A stretch of DNA of 64,000 bases, from contig NZ_CP113797.1 of NCBI RefSeq assembly GCF_026802175.1, positions 496,001 to 560,000 on the forward strand, read 5' to 3'. This document shows positions 52,699 to 62,690 of the stretch, one piece after another (position 1 is the first letter of the stretch; the number at the start of each line of letters is the position of its first letter). Made by a program: the position numbers and the translations under genes. This stretch comes from Thermocoleostomius sinensis A174. GTDB lineage: Bacteria; Cyanobacteriota; Cyanobacteriia; Elainellales; Elainellaceae. The notes under the pieces are model-generated. The model saw only the letters and a list, made by a program, of their open reading frames with translations, was not told the DNA's origin and searched no databases.

Positions 52699-52858
52699 AA
52701 CCGAGTACCATCGCCAGGTGATGTACCTGACAGAGATCTCGCTACACTAGTCATAATGAGTTATAATGGCTCGCTTGAATGACTAACGGGCAGAGGCTAT
52801 ACCTTCGCCTGATGCCTGCGGGACTGCGGCTAAGGATGCATGTATTGAATCAATAATA

Positions 52859-53689
52859 ATGACCAGTTATGATATTCAATCCAATCGTGAATGGTGGGCC
52901 CAGCGCTGGGTAGACGTGTTGGAGTCTTTTGGCTGGCGGCGGCGGCTGGAACGTGCTCGCAACTATGCACGGCAAGGCAATGTGCTGCAAATTGAATTTA
53001 AAGGCGCGAAAGTATCGGCATTGGTGCAAGGAACAGCCCCGGAACCGTACAAGGTTTCCCTTTCTCTCGATCCATTTAACGAGGAACAGTGGCAATATGT
53101 GATTGAATCCATGTCAGAACGAGCCATTTTTTCGGCCAAATTGCTAGCAGGGGAAATGCCGCAAAACATTGAAGAAGTGTTTACTGCTAATGGGTTGAGC
53201 CTGTTCCCACTGACGAAATTTGACATTCATAGCCGTTGCTCTTGTCCTGATCCGGCAAATCCTTGTAAGCATATTGGAGCGGTCTATTATCTGTTGGGTG
53301 ATCGCTTCAGTGAAGATCCGTTTGTGTTGTTTCAGTTACGGGGTCGCACGAAAGAGCAAATCATCACGGCGTTGCGACAAATGCGCAGCGTACCCCAAGA
53401 GGATACGATCGCTGACGACGCACCCGAAACCGCTACACCTACGTCGATCGATTTGCACAAGTTTTGGCACTACGATAGCCAATTAGAGCCATCGCTGGTT
53501 GTAATTACCCCACCCCCTGGCAATGAGACTGTTTTAGATGTACTGGGGCCTCCTTTTAAGACTGAAACCAGCGGTGGTCAAGGCGCAATCGTCGCTCAGT
53601 TGGTGCAAGAACACCTCAAATCGATTTACGCTCAAGTGAGCCAGCAAGCTGTACTGGCAGCTATGGCTACTGGCAGTCAGGAGGGGTAG
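52859..53689 (+). CDS. SWIM zinc-finger protein
   Basis: 276 residues. The SWIM motif SRCSCPDPANPCKHIGAVYY (about 127-146) follows the CxCx(n)CxH pattern. The N-terminal part begins NREWWAQRWVDVLESFGWRR, and a conserved RLERARNYARQGNVLQIEF leads into a beta-rich region. Such proteins often accompany SNF2-type helicases and may bind DNA or protein; none is adjacent here. The C-terminal third is variable with a low-complexity linker (DDAPETATPTSIDL). Confidence 0.85.
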   Translation: MTSYDIQSNREWWAQRWVDVLESFGWRRRLERARNYARQGNVLQIEFKGAKVSALVQGTAPEPYKVSLSLDPFNEEQWQYVIESMSERAIFSAKLLAGEMPQNIEEVFTANGLSLFPLTKFDIHSRCSCPDPANPCKHIGAVYYLLGDRFSEDPFVLFQLRGRTKEQIITALRQMRSVPQEDTIADDAPETATPTSIDLHKFWHYDSQLEPSLVVITPPPGNETVLDVLGPPFKTETSGGQGAIVAQLVQEHLKSIYAQVSQQAVLAAMATGSQEG

Positions 53690-53690
53690 G

Positions 53691-53718
53691 AGGAATCGGG
53701 AGTAGGGAGTAGGGAATA
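53691..53718 (+). repeat. heptamer repeat after the SWIM gene
   Basis: Units AGGAATC, GGGAGTA, GGGAGTA, GGGAATA in immediate succession just after the stop codon. Confidence 0.65.
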
Positions 53719-53895
53719 ATACATTAGGTGACTGTTTTGCCCTTACCTCCCAAATCCAGCGAAGGGGGTAGTTTAGATCCATTCTGGCTTCTTTCTCCCA
53801 CCAGTATGCGCATCATGCACCCACTTCAGGCTTCAGTGACTTGAGGCTGTCTTCACTAACTCAGCCGTTGTCCTGGAAGGAATATTTGGTGCAGG

Positions 53896-56547
53896 TTATA
53901 GTTTTGGAGCACTTGTTTCGCTAGTAATGGCTCCTCGTACCAGGATCACGGTGCGGTGGCTTTGACTGGCGATCGCTTCTGGAATGTTGCCGCTAATCAC
54001 TTGTCGCAATAAGCTTTCACGACTAGCTCCCAGCATGATGACATCACACTGTTCGGCTTGAGCTAGCTGCAACACTGCGTCGGGAATGGGTTTACCCCAC
54101 AGTGGCTTGAGTCCGATCGGATAATCTAGGCTGGTACTCAATCGTTGCACTAGCTGTTGCAATGGTTGCAGATCGGCAAACGAAGGTTTTGTCTCGAATA
54201 CCTGACACACTTGCACTTCTGGTGAGGCGCTCAGCGTCAGCAGGGAGGGTAATAATTGCAAGCCTTCTAAGGCATTGGGTCCACCTGCTACAGGAACTAG
54301 CCAGCGATCGAAGCTGGGATTGGGCTCTAGCTTCACCAACACCACTTCACAGTCCGCTTGCCGAATTACGGTATCTACGATCGTGCCAAAGACTCGACCA
54401 GGGGTACTGGTTTTGCCTTCCCAGCCCATCAACACTAGGTCAACATGGCGGTCTTTTACCGTTTCTAGCATGGCATAGGCGGCATCATGCGCCACACGAA
54501 TCTGTGTGTGAATAGGAAGGTCATATTCCCGCCCAATGTGTTCGGCTCGTTTCAGTAAGCGGCGGCTGTTGGTGGTGCGTACAAAGGTTTCAGCCGGGGG
54601 ATTACCACGGGGAATGGTGATAACGGTTAAGCACTCGAGTTCATAATTGCGATCGCGGGCGATGGCGGCGGCCAGTTGCAAGAGTTGGGGGGCCGTTTGA
54701 GGATTGCTGAGGGGAACCAGCAAGCGCCCTCGGCCAGTGGCGGGCGATCGGGTTTGATACACGACATACGACGGTTCGGCTTGGGGTCCCCATTTGGTTT
54801 CGGCTGTCACCTGATCGGCTTCTGCTCGAATAATGTCCGCACGGGTAATAATGCCTACCAGCTTCTGGCCTTCGGTGACGGGTAAACGGCTGAGTTTGAA
54901 GCGGTTCAGCAAGTACAACACATGAGTCAATGGATCAGTTGGGGCAACGGTGACAGGTTGCGGCGTCATGATATCACCCAAAGTGATTTCGTCTTTGTTA
55001 GTAGGGCGGCGGGAAGGATCGGCGAGGTCAGTTTGCGTGACAATGCCCACGAGTTTGCCGGCATCAACCACTGGAAAGCCACGATGGTGCGATCGGGAAA
55101 AAGCTTGCGTTGCTTCACTCAGGGTCATGCCGCTAGAGAGGGTTTCTACTCGGCGCTGCATCAAATCGGCGGCGGTCAATTCCGACCACGGGCCACCTGC
55201 CTCTTGATATTTCTCTAGATGAATGCCGTTGAGTGCCAGCAGTCGAGTGTAGAGCGACCCACTCACCAACCGATCGCTAATGAGATAAGCCGTCACCGAG
55301 CCAATCATCAGCGGCAAGACTAAATTGAAATCCATCGTAATTTCAAACACAATGACGATCGCCGTGATTGGCCCGCGCGCCACCGCACTGAAAAATGCAC
55401 CCATTCCTGCTAAAGCATAGGTTGTGGGTGAACTTACCCCTGGGTCAACGCCCAAAGGAATCCCTACACTCGTTTCCAATGTCTGAGCCGCATACCCGGT
55501 CAGGTATCCTAAGGCTGAACCCAAAATCAGCGACGGTGCAAACAGTCCGCCGGGTGCACCAGATCCATAAGCAACCAACGTCAGGACAAATTTCACCACA
55601 AAAACGAGCAAAATTACGAGCCAGCTTGATTCGCCCCCAATCACCATCTCCCGCAACCCAGCATTATCTCGAAACGTAGCGGGCAGAAAAGCAATCACCA
55701 AACCAGAAATGAGTCCAGCTAATCCCACCTTCCAAGGCAACCGCAACTGCAACACCCGCCGATTGAATGCCAAGCTGACAAAAATGCCCCGATTAAACAG
55801 CGCTCCCAGTAGCCCCGCCAGTAACCCTAGCACTAAGAAAAAGGGAATATCTTGCAGCGACGCATTGGCCCGGGACGAGAGGATTTGCAGATTGAGACTT
55901 AGCCCTTGCCCGCCCAATAACCGCGACACTACGGCTCCGACAAATGAGGCGAGAATGGCCGTGCCTAGCGTTAACTCCGAGAAGTCGTGCAAAAATTCTT
56001 CGACAACAAACAAAATACCGGCGATCGGCGCGTTGAATCCAGCCGCCAAACCAGCTGCGGCTCCGGCTGCGATCAGTTGACGACGATGTTCTGGCGAGGT
56101 GGGAATCCATTGGCTTAATTGAGCGGCCAGAGCGGCCCCAATTTGCACGGTCGGGCCTTGCCGTCCTAGGTTCAATCCAGCCGCTACTGTCAGAATAACG
56201 CTGATCAGTTTGACAACTGCCACCCGTAAATTGAGGGCAAGGGGGACACCGGCCAGGGCTGCTTTAACCTGAGGAATGCCGCTGCCAGCCGCTTCAGGAG
56301 CCAGTCGCTCAGTTAACCATCCGGCTACAAATCCACCCGTTAGCCCGATCGCAGGCAACACAAGCCAAGCAGGATAGAGATACGAGAAATACACGCGCCA
56401 TCCACCTAACCAGCCCACCCCCTGCTTGAGTAAAACCGCTGCCAAACCGGAAACGACTCCGATGACGCAGGCTTCAAAAATGGCTGTTTTTTTTGACCCA
56501 ACCCGAAACAAGTACCGAAATTGTCTGGGAACCGCGCTATGCCACAT
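53896..56547 (-). CDS. ClC chloride channel/transporter with CBS pair and two Usp domains
   Basis: 883 residues. The ClC core (about 20-440) has GSGIPQVKAAL, LGRQGPTVQIGAA and APGGLFAPSLILG. The gating glutamate of GREGP is Gln130 here (codon CAA, 56158-56160). The core is followed by two CBS domains (about 460-575), then two universal-stress domains (about 605-735, VVLMGWEGKTSTPGRVFGTI, and about 740-870, DVIMLGASRESLLRQVISG). ClC proteins move chloride, by exchange with H+ or as channels; the Gln suggests altered H+ coupling. Membrane protein, transcribed away from the next gene. Confidence 0.9.
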   Translation of the reverse strand: MWHSAVPRQFRYLFRVGSKKTAIFEACVIGVVSGLAAVLLKQGVGWLGGWRVYFSYLYPAWLVLPAIGLTGGFVAGWLTERLAPEAAGSGIPQVKAALAGVPLALNLRVAVVKLISVILTVAAGLNLGRQGPTVQIGAALAAQLSQWIPTSPEHRRQLIAAGAAAGLAAGFNAPIAGILFVVEEFLHDFSELTLGTAILASFVGAVVSRLLGGQGLSLNLQILSSRANASLQDIPFFLVLGLLAGLLGALFNRGIFVSLAFNRRVLQLRLPWKVGLAGLISGLVIAFLPATFRDNAGLREMVIGGESSWLVILLVFVVKFVLTLVAYGSGAPGGLFAPSLILGSALGYLTGYAAQTLETSVGIPLGVDPGVSSPTTYALAGMGAFFSAVARGPITAIVIVFEITMDFNLVLPLMIGSVTAYLISDRLVSGSLYTRLLALNGIHLEKYQEAGGPWSELTAADLMQRRVETLSSGMTLSEATQAFSRSHHRGFPVVDAGKLVGIVTQTDLADPSRRPTNKDEITLGDIMTPQPVTVAPTDPLTHVLYLLNRFKLSRLPVTEGQKLVGIITRADIIRAEADQVTAETKWGPQAEPSYVVYQTRSPATGRGRLLVPLSNPQTAPQLLQLAAAIARDRNYELECLTVITIPRGNPPAETFVRTTNSRRLLKRAEHIGREYDLPIHTQIRVAHDAAYAMLETVKDRHVDLVLMGWEGKTSTPGRVFGTIVDTVIRQADCEVVLVKLEPNPSFDRWLVPVAGGPNALEGLQLLPSLLTLSASPEVQVCQVFETKPSFADLQPLQQLVQRLSTSLDYPIGLKPLWGKPIPDAVLQLAQAEQCDVIMLGASRESLLRQVISGNIPEAIASQSHRTVILVRGAITSETSAPKL

Positions 56548-56837
56548 GACGTAATGGTTTCATGATGAGTGATGCCACCTCAACTCCTTCCTTTTATTAA
56601 GATAGGGTGGTTTCCGAGTCAAGGGAGAATGCTTAGAATACCCTTTGAACACTGATCGGATTGATCCGAACGATCGCCCCATCGAAATCTTGAGAGAATG
56701 GTTCACAAGTTTTAACTAAATCTAAAATTTAGTCAGGCAAAATCCGTAGCGATCTGAAATGGAGCGGTAATTTAAATGAACCAATAAATAGCCAAACCCG
56801 GCTCTGAAGCTGATAGTTTTAGCAAGACAGACGTGGT

Positions 56838-59207
56838 GTGATAGTGAAACAACGATTAATAAAGCGATCGGATTTAGCTCAGGAGCATCAGGAGCATCAA
56901 GCGGTCTCGCCTTTTGTTTCCTGGATACAGTGGCTGAACCCGTGGCATCAAGGACAGATGTCCACCGCTCCGGTAGACACCTCATCTAATCAGGGAGAGC
57001 ACAGCATTCAGTCAGTGGCGCAAATTCGGACTTCTAGGGCAGCCGACTCGACAACAGACTCATCGTCTCTCCCGCTGTCAGAGCACGTTTTAGAAACTTC
57101 TGCCCCGCCCGATCCGCCCGATCCGGGTAAGCCTCCTCAGTCATGGCGTTGGACACTCATCTGTCTTGCCGCCTTGGGAGTGATCAGCGGGATGGGGGCA
57201 GCCGCCCTACTGTGGTTGATTAGTTTGCCGCCTGCCCCAGAATGCAAAGAATCGGTCCGTCCCAGCCTGGATATGGAGTTGCTTTATTGTGCGCAACAGT
57301 CGATTCAAGCGGGAGGGTTGCCAGAACTGATTGCAGGACTAGCGCTGCTCAAACAGTGGTCGCCAGATGACCCTCTGTATGCCGAAACCGAGAAACTGGC
57401 CGAGGAGTGGTCAAAACAAGTGCTGACGATCGCTCGAAACAAAGTCGCTAATAGTGATTTAGAAGGGGCACTAGCAGCCGTTAGCCACATTCCTCGAACT
57501 ACCCCGGTGTATGAAGAGGCTCAAACCTTCGCCAAGTATTGGAAACAGCAGTGGCAAGACGGAGAAACCATCGACGCTAAAGCTCAGGAAGCGCTGAAAA
57601 ACCAGGATTGGACACGAGTATCTGAACTCATTGCCGCGATGGCTGATTTGTCTAATGCCTATTGGAATACGACTCGGGCTAATGCTCTGGCTCAACAGCT
57701 TGGGGCTGAAAAACAAGCCCGACAGGTGTTGGCCCGGGCCCGCAACGTAGCCGCAGGCGGTCGTCCCGAACAGTTAGGGGAGGCAATCGAGGTTGCGCAA
57801 ACCATTTCTCACGAGACGCATACTTGGCAAACCGTGCGACAAGACCTGCGAATGTGGAGCCAAACCCTGTTATCAATCGGATTACAACGCTGGGAGGCTG
57901 GCGATCGCTTAGGGGCAGTCACGGCTTTGAAAGCGGGGCCTGATTCAACAACCATTCCAGAACTTCAGGATTTAGCTGGCTTCAGTCAAGCTTATCAGTT
58001 ATTGCATCAAAGCTTGCCTAGTCAGCAACCTTCTGCCAGTTGGTTTCCATCACTGGCTCAAGTATGGAAGATGCTAGAAGCAAAATCGGCTCTAGAACAA
58101 GTGAAGCCGGATAGCCCCTTCTATGCCCAAGCTCAAGCGGCCCAGCAAACCCTAGAAGCCCAATTAGACGATAGCATTCAGCTTTACTACGCCACCTTGT
58201 CGGCTCGATTAGGGCAGCACTCTACGCTGGCATTGGCAATCGAACAAGCGCAACAGATCGCACCCGATCGCCCTCGTCGGATTCAAGCACAAACGCTGAT
58301 TGCCTATTGGCGAGACGAGATTGAACGGATTGAAGACCAGCCTTACTTAGATACAGCGATCGCCTTGGCACAGCCAGGCGAAATTTCTGATCTCCAGGCT
58401 GCCATTGCTGAAGCAAGCCGCATTCTTCAGGGGCGATCGCTGCGCAATGAAGCCCAAGGACGAATTGCAACTTGGCAAACTCAGATTGAAACCCTGGAAG
58501 ATCAGCCAATTCTTGATCGGGCCCGATCGTTGGCGAGTGACGGTCAACTGGGGGCAGCGATTGAAACCGCTGCAACGATTCGAGCGGGTCGTGCCTTGTA
58601 CGCATCAGCCCAGGCTGCCATTTATGATTGGGAGACCCAGTTGATTCGAGAAAGTCAGTTGGCCATCGATCGGCCAATTCTCGATCGAGCTAAATCCTTG
58701 GCTGCCAGTGGCGACTTGTCTGGGGCTATTCGGGTAGCCTCTCAAATTGGCACAGGGCGAGTGCTATCGGGTGAGGCTCAAGCCCTGATAGCTGACTGGG
58801 AATATCAACTTCGTCCACCCCAACAAGACCTTCGTGTGGATGAATCAACCGACAAAGAAGACCTGGAAGACCTGGAAGACGGCAAAGCCATCGAGGTTGA
58901 TGAAGGACTAATCCGCACCCTGCCTCCTAATCTTCGCAGCACACCATCCCAACCCACTCCCTTTGGTTCCCCTACCCTCGAGCGTTCACCTGTCCCCTCC
59001 TTGGTGGCTCCGCCCCAACCCTCTCCATCAGCCCCAGTCTCTCCAATTCTTCCTGGTTTGGTAGCCCCGGACGTAGTGCCGTCACCGTCCCAACCCACTC
59101 CTGTCGAATCTCCGCTGTTTGTGCCAGAGAACCTACCCTCGTTTCCAGCCGATTCTTCTGTCGATGGCGACTCCGATGAACAGTATGATGAGAACTCACA
59201 AGAGTAG
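56838..59207 (+). CDS. membrane-anchored helical-repeat protein
   Basis: 789 residues starting at GTG 56838 (GTG 56844 also possible). Polar N-terminus, TM helix at about 110-131 (LICLAALGVISGMGAAALLW), then tandem helical repeats to about 660 built on patterns such as ILDRARSLASDGQLGAAIET and ILDRAKSLAASGDLSGAIRV, with RALYASAQAAIYDWE-like second helices, TPR-like. The tail is acidic then Pro/Ser-rich. Probably a scaffold facing the periplasm or cytoplasm. It is 36 bases from the receiver-DUF3685 gene, suggesting a joint role. Confidence 0.72.
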   Translation: MIVKQRLIKRSDLAQEHQEHQAVSPFVSWIQWLNPWHQGQMSTAPVDTSSNQGEHSIQSVAQIRTSRAADSTTDSSSLPLSEHVLETSAPPDPPDPGKPPQSWRWTLICLAALGVISGMGAAALLWLISLPPAPECKESVRPSLDMELLYCAQQSIQAGGLPELIAGLALLKQWSPDDPLYAETEKLAEEWSKQVLTIARNKVANSDLEGALAAVSHIPRTTPVYEEAQTFAKYWKQQWQDGETIDAKAQEALKNQDWTRVSELIAAMADLSNAYWNTTRANALAQQLGAEKQARQVLARARNVAAGGRPEQLGEAIEVAQTISHETHTWQTVRQDLRMWSQTLLSIGLQRWEAGDRLGAVTALKAGPDSTTIPELQDLAGFSQAYQLLHQSLPSQQPSASWFPSLAQVWKMLEAKSALEQVKPDSPFYAQAQAAQQTLEAQLDDSIQLYYATLSARLGQHSTLALAIEQAQQIAPDRPRRIQAQTLIAYWRDEIERIEDQPYLDTAIALAQPGEISDLQAAIAEASRILQGRSLRNEAQGRIATWQTQIETLEDQPILDRARSLASDGQLGAAIETAATIRAGRALYASAQAAIYDWETQLIRESQLAIDRPILDRAKSLAASGDLSGAIRVASQIGTGRVLSGEAQALIADWEYQLRPPQQDLRVDESTDKEDLEDLEDGKAIEVDEGLIRTLPPNLRSTPSQPTPFGSPTLERSPVPSLVAPPQPSPSAPVSPILPGLVAPDVVPSPSQPTPVESPLFVPENLPSFPADSSVDGDSDEQYDENSQE

Positions 59208-59243
59208 AATCAAGCCATCTATCCTGCTGTATTAAAGCCCACC

Positions 59244-61127
59244 ATGACGCCCGCTGCCGATCGCCGCTCCTTTCAACTTGTGCTTGTTGACGAAGACCCA
59301 CTGTTTCGATCGGGGCTGCGCATTTGTTTAGAGGACACGGCTGAGTTACAGGTAGTCGCCGAAGCTGAAACGGGAGCCGAAGCTCTCCAACTTTTGGACA
59401 CCTTCGCTAACCGCGCGATCGAGCCAACCGATTATTTGGAGCCGCCAAGCCGCATTGATCTGGTAATTATCGATCTAGAACTAGGACGCCGTACTCGAGA
59501 CGCTATACAGGGGTTAGACTTATGCCGCCGCATTCGCGTTCAATATCCCGATGTAGCTGTGCTGTTGCTGAGCGCTGTTCCCGAACCCATTATGCTGGCT
59601 GCTGCCCAACGAGTTGGAGCCAATGGCTATTGTGCGCGTAATTTGGAAGCTAATGAACTGATTGCCATCATTCGTCGCGTCGCAACTGGTCAATCCTATT
59701 GGATGCGTCTCGATCGATCCTCTACGCCCTCTGCTTCCCCTGCCACCGCCCCTCTGACCACGCCGTCTGCTTCCCCCTCCCGATCGCGTCGCCCTTGGCT
59801 GCGCTTTCGCCGCAATTTGCGCATTTCTGGTCTTCAACAAATTGAGACGGCTCTGGCTGAGACAGCCGCTCAACTGCGCAGCTTAGATCTGTCTGATTTG
59901 GATCGAGCGCTCCTGGCAGGCCGTCGGCGAGAACTGTTAACCGCCCGCTGGTTGGTGAAGCGGTTCTTGGCAACACCCGCCTTAGATGCGGCTCTAGGAG
60001 AACAGCCGCAGGAAACCAATCGCTCAGCGACAGCCACTCGTGAACTACCCGTTCAATCGGAAACAGAATCGACAACGTTCCAGGCTACAGGGTCGATGGC
60101 GCCTTCCAGTGCTGCCTCGTCGTCTGCCCTAGCGCCTCCATCCATGACTTCATCGAGCTTGATGCCCCAAGCAGACCGTGACGTTCGATCGATTTTGTTT
60201 GATGCCATTTCTGCCAAGTTACAACTGAGTTTGACCAATGGCACCGAAACCCCCCTAGAAATCGATATTTTGCGGGAAGATAAAAAGCGGGAATTGTTTT
60301 ACCTGGTGTTGCGCAAACTGGAGGATTTGCTGGATGAATTACGCTTTTCGCAAGTAGACGCCGAGCAATTAGCCTCGAAACGATCGCTGCTGTTGCTAGA
60401 TCTGTGGCAAGCTGTGGTAATCGACTTTTTTGGGAAATACTCTACCCTGACGGTTGATGGATTTGAAGTTGAAATCGTAGACGAAATTTTGCAGGATATG
60501 TCGATTGTTCAGACGGAGATTCTAGACAAAATTCCGTCCGTGGTGAATCTGTTTCAACATCTGCTGTTTCAATCGCCACTTATGGTAGATGGTACCCCCT
60601 ATCCACCCGGAAACCCAGCATCACTGGCGCGGGCGGAATGGTTACTTGAAAACCTGATGATTCAAGTAGCCAATGCGGTGATCCAGCCATTGCTGAATCG
60701 GTTTGCCAATGTGGAGGCCATTAAACAGAGCTTGTACAATCGACGATTGCTTTCAAGTCGTGAAATTGAGCGGTTTCGCAACAATTTATCTTGGAAATAC
60801 CGCTTAGAAAAGTACGTTCGCGAACCCACAAATATTTTTGAAAGCCGCTATTCACTATTTGTACTGGCGGGACGAGGGATCAAGAAAACCAGCATCTATG
60901 CGCCACGACATCAAGAATTGCAACAACTATCGGGAGTCCCCATGCTAGTCACAATGGTTCTAGAAACGCGAGATGCGGTGGCCCCACGGGTGCGATCGGT
61001 GATATCGTTTATGGGCAACGGGGTCATTTATGTGCTGACCGAAGTCATTGGCCGGGGAATTGGGTTAGTAGGGCGAGGAGTCATTAAAGGCATTGGCAGT
61101 GTTTGGCAAGATGGACGGTTTAGATAA
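59244..61127 (+). CDS. receiver plus DUF3685 (Ycf55-like) protein
   Basis: 627 residues. A response-regulator receiver (about 5-155) has LVLVDEDPLFRSGLRICLED, VIIDLEL (phosphoacceptor Asp) and VLLLSAVP. After a Ser/Thr/Pro linker the DUF3685/Ycf55-like region (about 190-627) contains AISAKLQLSLTNGTETPLEI, DILREDKKRELFYLVLRKLE and NLMIQVANAVIQPLLNRF. No DNA-binding domain is seen, so the output is unknown. It ends 13 bases before a convergent small membrane-protein gene. Confidence 0.85.
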   Translation: MTPAADRRSFQLVLVDEDPLFRSGLRICLEDTAELQVVAEAETGAEALQLLDTFANRAIEPTDYLEPPSRIDLVIIDLELGRRTRDAIQGLDLCRRIRVQYPDVAVLLLSAVPEPIMLAAAQRVGANGYCARNLEANELIAIIRRVATGQSYWMRLDRSSTPSASPATAPLTTPSASPSRSRRPWLRFRRNLRISGLQQIETALAETAAQLRSLDLSDLDRALLAGRRRELLTARWLVKRFLATPALDAALGEQPQETNRSATATRELPVQSETESTTFQATGSMAPSSAASSSALAPPSMTSSSLMPQADRDVRSILFDAISAKLQLSLTNGTETPLEIDILREDKKRELFYLVLRKLEDLLDELRFSQVDAEQLASKRSLLLLDLWQAVVIDFFGKYSTLTVDGFEVEIVDEILQDMSIVQTEILDKIPSVVNLFQHLLFQSPLMVDGTPYPPGNPASLARAEWLLENLMIQVANAVIQPLLNRFANVEAIKQSLYNRRLLSSREIERFRNNLSWKYRLEKYVREPTNIFESRYSLFVLAGRGIKKTSIYAPRHQELQQLSGVPMLVTMVLETRDAVAPRVRSVISFMGNGVIYVLTEVIGRGIGLVGRGVIKGIGSVWQDGRFR

Positions 61128-61140
61128 ATCAGCACTAATC

Positions 61141-61434
61141 TTAGGGGCGACGCAAATTTTGGTAACGATAGAAAGTATAGGCATCGAACAGCATTCCAAC
61201 CAAGCTTCCAGTAGTACTAATGACAACTACCCCAGCCAAGGCGCTGCCGCTGCCGAAGATCGACAAAAAGTGAAGAACCTGTTCAATGCCAACCGTGCCA
61301 ACCACTTCCAACTGTGGAAAATGCCCTACGGTAAAGAGGGTAGCTAGAATGATGCCGATAAACAAAACTGGCGTCAGAAAGCTGAAAATGCCAGTAATGA
61401 GAAGGGAACGCAATAAACTAGGCAGAATGCTCAT
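61141..61434 (-). CDS. small membrane protein, conserved type
   Basis: 97 residues from ATG 61434 (MSILPSLLRSLL); TTG starts upstream are possible. Two TM helices, about 12-35 (TGIFSFLTPVLFIGIILATL) and 55-85 (VLHFLSIFGSGSALAGVVVI), then DAYTFYRYQNLRRP. The pattern of a short loop before a basic tail is common in cyanobacterial orphan membrane proteins. Convergent with the DUF3685 gene. Function unknown. Confidence 0.68.
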   Translation of the reverse strand: MSILPSLLRSLLITGIFSFLTPVLFIGIILATLFTVGHFPQLEVVGTVGIEQVLHFLSIFGSGSALAGVVVISTTGSLVGMLFDAYTFYRYQNLRRP

Positions 61435-61660
61435 AAGAGACAGACGCTCCAACAAGGACGCTCCAACAAAATGAACTAGAAATGAACTAAAGCTGTAGGG
61501 AGTATTTTAGGTTCTTAGACTGCCATTTCCTAAGATAAAGGTCGATCGTAGACAACCAGCAGGGATGTCAGAAATCTTAAATTTTAATTAAAAACCTTTT
61601 TGAAGACCTATGAATTACCCTGAGAAAATCTGACCTTTTTGTAGCAATAGGACGTTAGGA

Positions 61661-62461
61661 TTGAGCCGAACTTCTAGGCCATCTAGTTTTCGTCGATGGA
61701 GTCAACGACTACTTGCCGCTATCTTGCTAGGTGGTCAAGTTGTTGTTCACCTGCTGCGAGGCAAAATTCACCGGCGCAACACAATGGAACAACTGGCGAT
61801 CGTGGGTCCTGAATCTCTGCTAATTGTGTTGGTGACAGCCTTGTTTATGGGCATGGTGTTCACCATTCAGGTGTCGCGAGAATTTATTAAATTTGGTGCG
61901 AGTTCTGCTATTGGCGGTGTCTTGGCCATTTCCCTAGCCCGTGAAATGGCTCCATTAATTACCGCTGTGGTCATTGCAGGTCGAGTGGGGTCGGGCTTTG
62001 CGGCTGAAATTGGCACAATGCAAGTAACGGAACAAATTGATGCCCTGTACATGCTAAAAAGCGACCCGATCGATTACTTAGTTATTCCTCGCGTCTTGGC
62101 TTGCGGATTAATGCTGCCCATCTTGTCGCTTTTGTCATTCATGACCGGAGTCGCAGGTGGCTTGCTAATCGCCAACGGCTTATTTGACATTTCTCAGCGA
62201 ATTTTTCTAGATTCTGCCCGCAATTTGCTATCACTTTGGGACTTAATCAGCGGGTTGGTTAAAGCCGGGGTCTTTGGTGTGCTGATTGCCATTATTGGCT
62301 CTAGTTGGGGGTTAACAACCACAGGTGGAGCGAAAGGAGTTGGGCAATCTACAACTACAGCCGTTGTCACCACCCTACTAGCCATTTTTATCGCCAACTT
62401 TTTTCTGTCCTGGCTGATGTTCCAGGGGCCGATCGGTGCAGAATTTCAGCAGCTTCAGTAA
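61661..62461 (+). CDS. MlaE-family ABC transporter permease
   Basis: 266 residues starting at TTG 61661. The family motifs FTIQVSREFIKFGA, LAREMAPLITAVVIAGRVGS and FAAEIGTMQVTEQIDAL are typical of MlaE/TGD1 permeases that move phospholipids between membranes. In cyanobacteria the partner ATPase and MCE-domain protein are usually encoded elsewhere, as seems the case here. About five TM helices. Followed by DUF3119 and DUF3086 genes, a conserved gene row in cyanobacteria. Confidence 0.88.
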   Translation: MSRTSRPSSFRRWSQRLLAAILLGGQVVVHLLRGKIHRRNTMEQLAIVGPESLLIVLVTALFMGMVFTIQVSREFIKFGASSAIGGVLAISLAREMAPLITAVVIAGRVGSGFAAEIGTMQVTEQIDALYMLKSDPIDYLVIPRVLACGLMLPILSLLSFMTGVAGGLLIANGLFDISQRIFLDSARNLLSLWDLISGLVKAGVFGVLIAIIGSSWGLTTTGGAKGVGQSTTTAVVTTLLAIFIANFFLSWLMFQGPIGAEFQQLQ

Positions 62462-62589
62462 TGATTGAAGTTAGGAGATGATTGGAGTTAGGAATTAAGG
62501 GTTGAAGATTGAAACTTGAGGGAAATGGGTGACGGGAGAGATGAATTTGAACCTGGCGCATCTACTCATCCACTCTTATCCTTTATTTC

Positions 62590-62629
62590 GCATTCCGCAT
62601 TCCGCATCCCGCACCCCGCACCCCGCATC
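62590..62629 (+). repeat. heptamer repeat between mlaE-like and DUF3119 genes
   Basis: Units GCATTCC, GCATTCC, GCATCCC, GCACCCC, GCACCCC and a partial GCATC run without gaps, the clearest STRR-type tract in the window. Confidence 0.85.
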
Positions 62630-62690
62630 TTTAAAATAGAGGTATTCTGGATCTCAGATTTTGTGAAGTTTTACAACGAGGAGCATCCGA

